Source: Sinotaia quadrata (lineage: Eukaryota > Mollusca > Gastropoda > Architaenioglossa > Viviparidae). From it: a stretch of 64,000 nt of DNA. The stretch covers positions 76,872,663 through 76,936,662 of the forward strand of contig CM054177.1 in the NCBI GenBank assembly GCA_028829895.1, read 5' to 3'. Both the position numbers and the translations under genes were made by a program. Positions 42,301-54,300 of the stretch are shown here, in pieces. Below the pieces are notes generated by a model that ran no database searches, was not told where the DNA came from, and worked only from the letters and a program-made list of their open reading frames with translations. The stretch's first letter is position 1. Each line of letters begins with the position of its first letter.

Positions 42301-45300
42301 AATTATTACATTAAACATATAACATCTGTTAAGTTTTTTTTTTTAAAAGACAACAGAATCTAATAAAAAACTAAAGTCTATCTAATGATAACAACAACAA
42401 AATACCATATCTGATAATGAAATTCTAACAAGTCTACCTAGAAAAAGCTAATTTAGAAAGAATGTAGAGCATGTGCTATTTATGAATAAGTATTACAAAT
42501 TTATTTAGAACATTTCTTCTTATATATTAAACTTACTGCACTTTAGTATAATTTTGTTGTGCATTTCAATATCTATAGTATAATATGAATGTAAATTTGT
42601 ACTCGCTTTCTTCTTTTACCAACGCCCACCAGTAAATTATATTCCACTTTTTTCTGTTAATATGGAAAACATGAAAGAAACAATACAAACCCACAGTAAT
42701 ATCTCAAATTGTTCTGTAAGTATAATAAGTGATGAAATCAGAATTTTCCAGGATAATTTGGAGAGGATAGAAATCTTTAAATATCTTCTGTTTAATACTA
42801 TGAAAAACATTTTGTTGTGTCAGACTATATAACTTTCAATTTTTCATTTCATAAATAATCAAGAGAAATTTATTTCACTCAGAAAAATTTGGGACTTAAC
42901 TGAAAAATCAACACCACAAATGCTTCTTCATTGACATCAGGTCAACTGTTCGGATGGACAGAAATGGTAATCTCACAAGCATTGGACTAGTGATATCATG
43001 CCAATATGCCAACAAATTTATTGATGCATAAATGACTGAATTGCAATACCCACAAACATTGGACTACTGATATCAGGCCAATATGCCTACACATTTATTG
43101 ATGCTTAAGTGACTGAAATAGTGTACTCACAATGTTGGACTTCTGACACTAGGCCAACACGCCAAATTTATTGATGCTTTTAACTAAGTGAAATAGTGTA
43201 CTCACAAGCGTTGGACTACTGACATCAGGCCAATATGCCTCAGGAATAGGCCAATGGCCCACAGAGTATCCTTTTTGAGCTGATCGTGGCACATATATCA
43301 AACGACGACAGCAGTGCCAACTGTTGTTTTGTTGCTGTTGGGTTTGCTGCTGTTGCTGGAGAAGTGGAGTCAGTGGTATGATGGTCTTTTTATCATCTAA
43401 GTCATCTTCCAAAATCTGTTTGTTCACATCTTGGTTTTCTGAAAAATAAAAGAGTCAAAAGACCTATTAACCTGAGTAATTATAATCTGTATTAGATACA
43501 ATATGAGTATTATGACTAAGCCCCCAAACAGGGTTAATGCTCACATTATCTAAATGATTTCAGACTGTAATTTCAAACTGCTTCTAACCATATACAAGAA
43601 GTAAGATAAGCATGTCTTCTGCAATATTACAAAAGTATATATTTGGAAAGCAATAATGAGAAAGAGAAAGAAACTTGAAGATATGAAATTAATATGCAAA
43701 GAGGACTGTTTGAAATGTTATTTTTCAATACATGGGAAAAATAAAACTGCAAATTATTAAGCATCCTGTGTTGAGTTTTATAACTACTCTTAATAAGGAA
43801 TACACACCTTTAGCATTTCCATTAGTGTCTAAGCCATTATCTGTTTTTAATCCTGCAAAAACATGACAAAAGAAAATATATATCTTGGATTTTAAAAAAC
43901 ACAGTAAGTTTTCAATGAGAATTAAACTGAAATATAATTTAAAGAAAAAATACTGAAATAAACAAAAAACAATTATGGTAGAAACAAACACTCTAACAGG
44001 AATATTATTTTGTGGCTGATACAATAAAACTGGAGTGACAGACTATAGTGCCTCTGAACTATTATTTTGTTCAGTCTTCAAATTTTCCAGGTCTGCAAAA
44101 ATCTGATATGGGGGTTGTCTTTCAAAACCACCACTGAACTCTTAATGGCAAAGCTGTCCATGTGCTATGTGAATCCATAGGAATTCAATAGTGTGCTATG
44201 TTTTGTTTATATTTTTCTTTAAGGTCTCCACAAAAACCATTAAACAAATGCCTTTAGCAAACAGTATTGGACAAAACAGAAAAAAACAAAACAAAACTAT
44301 ATCTCTCTGCAATATGTACATGGGCACATATAATTAGCCATTTCTTTTTCAAACATTTCAACATTCAATATTATTCTATTTATAAAAATTTTTAAATTCA
44401 TTTTTTCAAATTAAAAGCATGTGATGCTGCATGGCAAAACACGGCTATAGATGCTAAAATTAATTTTGCACTACAGCCATTTGTAGTCATAAATGTTTTA
44501 TAAAATCAGTTTTGGAATTACTTTTCATTATTTTTCAATAATCCAAGACATTTTTGCTGTTTGAACTCATGGTTATAGCTTTTTAAAATGTAAAATGATT
44601 ACTGCGGGGGTAGGTGTCAACTCTTTGATCCAGTATCGGATTACTTCGTAACTATTAACACATGACCATTTGTATGGTATTTTTGTGATAGGAGGTACAC
44701 ATATGCTTCACCCTCAGTGCGAAGGCTCTTTGTGTCTGCGCATTCACTCCATCTTTGGCCTTGTGTATTTTAAAAATTAATTTTAGGATTTAAACTTTAT
44801 TTTTAGCATGCAGTTGTCACTTATTTATGGAAGTGCAGAATCTGTCTACAAAATAACATTATAACTGTGCAAAATTATGCTATCTGGGGTGCAAATTAAT
44901 TCGTCTTAGAAGCTAGGTGTCGAGTTTATACCAACCGGAAGTAAGCTTCGATGGCGTGTACCACTGCTGCATTAGCTAGACTACTAAAGAGAAGTGTTTT
45001 AGGCAATAAAATCGACATTTCTGATGTCAAAACTGATTACTTCGACTCTGACAGCAGCAGAGACAACAATGACAATATTTAAGAACCTGAGGAAGCAACA
45101 GGTTTGTGCAGTTTTATTTTATCTGTTGTCATCAATAAGGTTTACACATATCAAACACTTGACTGTGACACTGCCTGCTCAGCCAGCACAGTCACTTGAT
45201 CAATTTTAATTAATACCTGAGTACTTGTCACTATCTAAATTTTTCTTCTGTTTGGTTTTTTTTTTTTAAAAGCATAATCTGGTTGATTTTATTCAGCCTT

Positions 45301-48300
45301 GATGATAATAATAAAACAATTTAACTATTCATGTGTTGTTCTTAACCTACATAATTTTAGTAAAATAAATTATTATACCTCAAGATGTTTTTCAAAGATA
45401 TTAAATAATGCTTTAATGTTAAGCAGTATGCCTACAGTGATATTCATCATTCAGCAACACAACCTTAAGTTTAATTGTAAGTGTAGGTCTACTTAATACC
45501 TTAGTACTTATCACTATCTAAATATCTTTTCTTCTGTTTATTTTTTTCAAAAGCATAATCTGGCTGATTTTATTTAGCCTTGATGATAATAATAAAATAA
45601 TTTTAATTATTCATGTGTTGTTATTAACCAATATAATTTGAATAATACCTTTTCTTCTGTTTGTGTGTTATGTTTCAATAATGATGATAGCGATGATTTA
45701 TTTTTTAAAACTTTTTTTGGGGGGTGGGGGGGTGTCTTTATGCAATAATACAAACCAAGATGTGATTAAAAATTATTTTTAATACTTTTTGTAGGATAAT
45801 ATTTGATTAGACTGAAATAGGCCCTTCATGATATATTGAGTAATATACTTACAAAGTGAAAATTTTTTGCAACATTTCATGTATTGTATACCCTGTATAA
45901 ATGAATTTGTAAGAAAATGAAAATTTTCCTCTAATTTTTCATTCTTTGAGGATGTAATTCAAACATTTTTTAAGTAGAACCAGTCAGTACCCACAAAAAA
46001 TTCTAATTTGCATATAATAAGCACATAAATATCATAATTTTTGTTTGTCTATTACTCCCCTTTGATAGTCCAGAGGGATATTACTTAAAAAATATACAGT
46101 GAAAAAACTGACATAAATTAAATTTTTGTTATGTGGCTCTGGTATATAATGGGATAAAACCACATAAGAGTTCTTAAGCACTTTTCCCTGGTTGTTTGAT
46201 GAGGGTTGGAAAAAATATTATGAACAATTAATTACATTCAACTGGATAAATAAACATCAAAATCGATCAATGAAAAAGAAAATGAAATGTGATAAATATC
46301 CAAATCATGCAAATAAACCATAATAGCAAACTGCACAAAATGAACAATTCCTACCTTCTAAAGGTGGAGGTGGATCAGGACCAAATTTTTCAAAGTTAAT
46401 GACAACTCCACTCTGAACCTTTTGTACCAACGATTCAAGAGCTCCATTGACCATCTTTTGACTATATACAGCATAAGATCGTCCTGCAAAAAATAAACAG
46501 TAGAAAATTGTTTCAAAATACCCCAAAACAACTTGCCCAAAACTCACATGGTCTTAGGCTCGCAGAGTTCTAAACCAGATATATTTCATCTATTTCTTTA
46601 ATAAAAATTTGCCTATAACACTTGTCTAAAACACGTTTATATATTCAACAACTATGCAAATGAAATCAACTGGACTATATTGGATGGATAAAATTAAAGA
46701 TAAAAATATTTACAATATAAAAGCAATCAATTAATTAAAAAGATAATACTAATATTGCTTTGACCCATTTCCCGATGGAGGCATTTTTCCTGCACTGCAG
46801 ATTATGCAAGCACCTTTTCCCACAATGACATAATCATGTCGAGGCGCTTCTATGACATTTTTAAATAACACCAAACTGAGGCTGATTTTGAAGTCAATCA
46901 TAACTTCATTCATTTTCAAATCAGTTTATGATGTCAACAGGTGTTTCTTATTAAAAAAAAAAACGTTTTTACCTACAATGGCCTCATATGCACTAAGTGG
47001 TGATCAGAAATGGTGGACAGCAGTTCTGAGTCAAGTATTAAGTGTTCAGTTCCATTCATTTTTCTTCAATCCAGTAAAGAAGGAGCATTTTATGTGTTTC
47101 AGATGCTATAAATTTTATCATTGGCTAACTATTTTTAGAAAGATCATATCAATGAAAGTGCGGAAAATCCCCACCACCCCACGCTTGTCGAGTTGAGCCA
47201 CCATTTTGAACTGAACTTTTTGTCAGGCATGGCACATTTCAAGGACGATTTTCAGTTGTTTGCTTGATCCTACCTAACGAAATTTATTGTATGGTGAATT
47301 CTAATAAATTGTAGATGAAATTCAACGAGCCTACTGAAATTTTGGATGTGACCATGTGATAATAAAAAAAACTACTGGTCATTCTCAAAGCAAAGCACCA
47401 TGGCTTTCATGTGACACTTTCGTTTTGTTCAAAAGCATTCAAGCAGGAAATAGTGAATATTTACACAAGAACAATTATTATTTTATATTATATTCAAGTG
47501 GTAATTAACATAAATAATTTTCTTAGGATTTTAATCAAGGAAACAACTAACAAATTGACGAAGGTCAACACAAGAAAAAAGTAAGAAAACTTTTTATTTA
47601 TTTATTTATTTTTTAATTTGAAATAATAACCACAACACGTTCAGTAATTACATTTAAATAAAAACTTTAAAATGCCCCCCATAATACTTATTTGGAAAAT
47701 CATTTTAGAATTGTACGAATTATACTTGCTTTTAATTATTTAGTAGACTAGTTAAAAAAAAACAACGGTGAAAACATTTGCAAGTTCAACAAAAAGATTA
47801 GAAAACTTTGTATTTCTTTGTTTTTGAATTCGAAATAAATTAAAAATAATACTTTTAAGATTCCCCCTTAGTATGTCTATAATAGGTAGTAATTTAAATC
47901 CGCTAATAATTACAGTCGAGTAAAATTTTTTTAGTAGACTTGTTAAAAATAAAAATGATGCTGAAATTCGCAAGTTCAACAAAAAGATAAGAAAACGTTT
48001 ATGATTTCTTTGTTTTTGAATTCGAAATAAATTTAAAATAAAACTTTAAAAATTCCTAAGTATATCTATAATAGGTAGTAATTTAAATTTTAAAAATCCA
48101 TTGATAATTACAGTCGCTTTTCCCTTTTTAGCACACTGACCCATTCAAATTATCGGTAAGCGTCAAAATAGCCTGAAATGGTGGCATCAAATTACGCAAT
48201 TTCGCCTGTCAGCGAACAGGTTAATCAGGTCAGCGATAGTAGCCAGTTAGTCTCAGGCACAGAAGTTAATTAAAACTGACAATGTTTTTAATTCAACTAG

Positions 48301-51300
48301 TACAGAAGCTGTGATTCCAACTGTATTTGATGTTATGACTGCAACTGTATTGGATTATTTTTCTTTATTATTTTCTGAAGCACTGTAGACATCGTCCGTA
48401 AAACCAACAGACATGCTGTAGTTCGACAAGATGCCTGTATTTGTGCAAACTTCGAGCAGACATTAGCAGAGATGAAAGCATATATTGCATGCAATATTTT
48501 GATGGGCCTCTGTCGGTTACCAGAGAATGATCACTACTGGTCTGCAGATCCTTTTATCAGCAATGCTGGCATAAAATTGATCTTTGCCAGAAATCATTTT
48601 ACAAGCATGACTTCATACTTTCACACCAGTGACAGATGGGCAGAGCCAACCACTTATACAAAGTGAAAAGAGTGATGGATACTCTGGCAACTACATTCAT
48701 ACCTGGATGTCATTTGGAAACAGACGAATCAATGATTCATTTTACCAGGTGTCTTGTGTATCTACAGTATATGCCATGAAAAACAGTCAAGTGTGGTATC
48801 AAAGTGTGGCTCCCTGGAAAAATAACTTTACCAATGCATTCTAACAGGACACCCAGAAACAATAGCTGTTTACCATGTCAAAAATGCCACTTCTGAGCAG
48901 AATATTCAAACCCAAAAATATTTTAAACAGCTTTCCATAAAATACAAAACATGCAATCAATAATAGTAAATACCAATAAGATAGACAGACAAAATTCAAC
49001 CAGCTACTTTCTCTCATTTCAACTGTTAGTGTCTTTTTAAACTTCAATTTAACAAAGTCATTTTCACTAATTATAACAACAACAACAACAAAAAAAAGGT
49101 AGAAAAAGAAAGAAAAAAAAATTAAATTCTAACTTTAGCTTAGTTTGCTCAAGGTAATTACCTCCAGTGACTTCACACATGACATCAACTGGGCTGTTCT
49201 CTGCAGAAGGGATAAAGGGAAAGTTTGTAACATCTGGAGGAACACTTCCAGGCAACCTCAAGACAAGTCCAAATATCCTCTGATCCCATCGGAATGGTTC
49301 TTTTGTCAGTTCTGTACCAGGAACAACGGAATTCATTGGCAGATTGAGCTGTATAAAGATTTATACAAAGTATACATAATTTATATTTATGTATTTGATC
49401 AAAAGTTAATTATGCAATAGTGACATTTACAGTATATCTATCATACCACATTGAAACAGAAAGATCTAAAAGGAGATGATTTTGTAAAAATTCTTTTTTG
49501 GAAATAGTGGCTTTAAAAAAATAGATTGTAAAAAAAATAGCCCAAAGGATTATTTACTAGGCATTTGCACAAAAATGCTTTAGGTTGGTGTAATGTTTAA
49601 TATAATAAACAGACATTATGGGTAAAGCTCCGTACAAAGTAAAATTTACTAAAAGTGAAACAGGTATTTCAGTCTCTTCAGGAAATTTAAATTTTACATT
49701 AAGTGTATTTGTATCAAAATATAAACCTATGTAGATATTCACAAACCATGAAATCAGCTTTATTATTTAAAAAAACCTAATATATAAACATGAACAATAA
49801 ATTGACATGGTTAATCAAAATTTTATTAAATATAATCAAATGTGTGCCTATGTTCATTTTTCTTTTAATAATTCAATTTATTCTAACTGGTGGTTATTAT
49901 TAGATAGCAGCAACAAAAAAAATAAAAATAAAATAAAATCAAGCATTTAGTTTTGTTATTTTCATTTAAAACTTTTTAAAACATGAAAAATATGTGTACA
50001 GAAACAAACCACACAAAACTTCATTATGTTCATAGAAATAGATGCAGCAAATTTAATCATTTTGATACCAAATATATGTGTAGTGTGTTTGTGGGGTTTG
50101 TTAAGAAACACAGTATATCAAAATGCGCATTCTGTTAAGTCATGTGAATTGGCTGGACAAAACTTGACACAGGTGAAAAATTAGTCAACTTTATTCAATA
50201 TGTGTAGTTTCCACATACAAGCAAGACATACACATTTACAATCATAAGAAATAGAAACATTATTAAGCTTGGTTGTTGAGAAATGTGAATGAAAAGTAAT
50301 GAAAATGTGCACTTTTACAAAAGTATTGCTGCTGGCGGGCTACTGTACTTCTACCTATTATTATATAGGAAGCCAAACATTAGCAGGACTAAAACTGCAA
50401 AAGATTAAAAATAAAATAGTACACATTTAAAAATCTGAATATGTGGGGTGTTCAGAGATCCAACTCATCAGTGTGGAATGATTGTGACTACCCACCAAGT
50501 TAACAAGTAGCTGCAATGCACTGCTAGATACAGCAGCACTATGCCTTTATGCCAAGGAATACAGCCAAATAAAATTAAATACAGTAAACACAAAGCTGTA
50601 ATCAGGAATCTGATAGGTAATGAAAATAAATTACTGAATATACTGAAGATATATACTGTAATTCTGAAGATATATGAAAAGTAAATAAAAATAAATGACT
50701 GAATATACTGATGATATAACTGTAATTAAGTATCTGAAACAAAGTGATCTGAGCAGACTATATTTAGAAAAAATTATTACTGATAATTTCTGCTAATACT
50801 ACAAAGCCATCTTTTGTCATTTCAGTTTATGAATAAACTCTTAATGTTTCTTTGCTATTTTAAATTATTTTAATTCATTTTTTATTTTTAATCTTCCCAT
50901 TTCAACGATTGGACATTCATGACATTGGCATATTTATTTAAATTGGACACTCAATACTGAGTTTTTCAATGTGAATTTGAAATACTAATCTATAATGAAA
51001 AAGACTTTTAAAAAAAATTGTCGCTAAGCAATCTATATGAAACATACACAATAATGTGACTGAACAAATTTCTGCAAAACTGATATATAGTAAGATACTT
51101 TTTTCTATAAAATTTTCAATTCTGTTTTACATTATACTCATAATAAATTTCATAACTTTGGTTTATTTAAATGTACATATAATACTATAATTAAGATTTT
51201 TTAAAAATACATTGTAAACTTACACTCTATACTTGTTTATAAGCTATAAAGTTCAAATTTTATCAGTGACAATATTCTCTAAAAAAAAACGATAGACCAC

Positions 51301-54300
51301 CAATTGCCTTATTTAATGCAAACATTTTTCCCTTAATTATTAGCTTACAAGTTACATATGCTAACCCAGCACACAGGTTTATCCAAATTGAACAAATACT
51401 TAAGTGCAACCTGCACTGTTAAAATAGACAAAGCTTGCAATATTTAACAAAAAGAAATTCTAGTACTGCCAACATGCATTGAAAATATATTATTAGATAA
51501 CTTACTTCATTCTGCACAGCATTTGGTGTTGTCAAAGCTCCTCCATCTGTGATTACAATAATCACAGCTGGCTCTAGATAAAATGGACTTCGACCCTACA
51601 AAACAGCAAACACTAGGCAATCTAGAAATTTGATGGAAATTGTTAAAGGGAAGGTATTATAAAATAAAATGATAATAATATAATAAAGCAAACATACAGA
51701 AGCAACTTTGTGTATACAGGTCATTTTCTGGGGAGTGTACCACAAAGGGTGGATTAATTAGAAACGTGTTTTCTTAAAAATACAGACCTGCCTACCACCC
51801 ACCTCAGGAAACCAGAAGATCAATGATCCAAAACGAGAAGATTTTTTAATGGAAACCAGAAGATTTTATGCGGAAGTCTGGCATTTTAATAGAAATACCA
51901 ATTATATAAAATAAATGCAAAATAAAAACAAATAATGTTAATATTTGTAAATAAACTTACCATTATTGTAATGATTTATGCAAAGCACAACACTTTGTCT
52001 ACTTTTTTGTCTAGTCTCCATTCCACTGTTTATTTTAGATGAATTTTTGTCAAGCACACCAAGTGTTACTGTTAGGCAGTTTTATTTAGAAATACATTGG
52101 TCAAGATATTTCTTTAGACTTCATTTGAAGAAAGATCTTCACATTTCAGAATAATGAGCCATTGAAGTACTGCCTCATGATTTTCACTTTTACAGAAATT
52201 CATTAAATATTTCATAAATGAATTAAAAAATATATATTTATATTTTTTATTATCAACTGTACAAGCCACAAAAAGGAACATACTCCTGTTAAAAAATTTT
52301 AAGAAAAAAGTTAATATTTTTTTTTTATTACACCCATCTAAAATATATTTTTAGGAGAACACAGAATTATTAAAAAATTTTACTTTAAAAAAACAAACCT
52401 AAAGCATATCGGTCGAACGGGCAGTAGAAACATTATGAACCGAATTTGATTTGCTTATCCCACTAAACTTTGACTTCTAAACATAAAAAAATATTTAAAG
52501 AAAATGTTTATTTCACGAGTGAAATTGTGTTTTGTCAACTAAAATTAATAACGGTCGACCAATAAGATTTCAGAAGTGTTAAAAAAGGACTCTTGTGTTG
52601 AAGAGTCCTAGCAGACGACAAACAAGCAGGTGTTTCGTTCTGTCATAAATGATTGGGGGGGAAAAAAATTGAAAATGAAAATGAAAGCGGAAGAGCAGGA
52701 GATTCGAGGTAAGAGCGAGAGATTCTTCCTCTAAAAGCGGAAGGTAGGCAGTTATGAAAATAAAGCATTAAAATATGTTTATATTCTATATATTCAAAAT
52801 TAATTTGAGAAATATACAAGAAAGTTGCCTGAATTTCTGTTTATTTTTGTAATTATTTGCAATACAAATTTGTTTTTAACTGAAAAATGCATCTCTTTTT
52901 ATAACCTGCATACACATAAAGTTTTTCAAATTTACTTGTTGCATTCAGCAATATATAGATTCAAAAAAATAAAATGCCATCCTTTCCATTTTAGCGCAAG
53001 ACAAAGAAATTAATAAATTCATAAACATAAAATAATGACAATAATATAACAAACTTTCATGCATTTTTCAAAGGTGGAAAGATAACTCTCACGTCATTTT
53101 GCCTTCTGAATAAGAAAAATAACATTCAGTTCCAGTAAGACCATATTATTATGACAGCAATGGCAGGAAAATTTTCAGAATCACTGATGTTTCAAAACAA
53201 ACTAAGATATCTGATTATCTTGACATATTTTGATTAAAATGATTAACATCATAAATAGCTTTACATATTTATGTACATATCCATACATTTTCTTTAGCAT
53301 TCAAAGTTTCACACAGCTGGTGTGTATGTTTTAAATCTGAGCTAATAAGGGTAGAAAAACATGTGAATTATATTCAAGAATATAAACACTGTAATTAAGC
53401 TTATTAATATTAAAAATTAATTATTTAAATAGATATTTTGTTTATTACTTAATATTATCTTCGCTGCATTATAACTTAGCCCATTTTATGTTTATTTGAG
53501 ATTACTGTTGATATTTTTTGTCATTCAGACCTGAATGTGACAAAGTTAGATTTATACCCTATTTTAAATAAAATATATATCCAGATTAAGTTAATAAAGA
53601 AAAAATATTCGTTGTGAGGAGAGAATTATTTTGCTTTTCAAAAAAAAAAATTCTGGTGAAACACATATCAACTTACTTTCTAAGTTTTCAACAGAAACAT
53701 CCTTTTTAGTTATGCATTTCAAACTCCTATAACATCAACAGTTTTTATAATTTTTATATTTTCTTATGCTTTTATGTGAGCACTAGACCCACTGTAGACT
53801 TTAACATGTAAAATAATTAGATTTAATCCACTTTATTTTTTGCACTAAATCAAATGTCAACAAAATAATACAATTGTACAGAGAATGACCCAGAGACAAC
53901 ATTCCAAATTGGTTTAAATATTTTAAAACAACTTTTGTTGATTACTTTTTCATGACATTTTGGCCTGCAGCTGCCTTTGCTATCACTGATTTTATGTACA
54001 GATCTTTCACCCAAGACTGTTCACAACTGATTAGCAACTCAATTAAAACCAGGGTTTCAGTCTGTATGTTCCATACTTTCTGCTGGTATTTTGTACTGCC
54101 ACCATGAGATAGCTGAGGCAGCCAATCAAGTTCCTTACAATCACAATGCATGCATTAAATAAATACTAATACACAAATGAGAGCTGTACTAGATAATACA
54201 ATAGCAATTATGAAATCAATTAGGGGGTATCTTTAATATAGAGAGATCTGTTTTAGAACGATTTGAAATCCATGTCCAAGTGATGCTACATAAATATACA

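Noticed and set aside
46852..47196. 114-codon + strand frame
   Set aside because: No match to transposase motifs; it lies in the 5' part of a piggyBac-like element and is likely non-coding.
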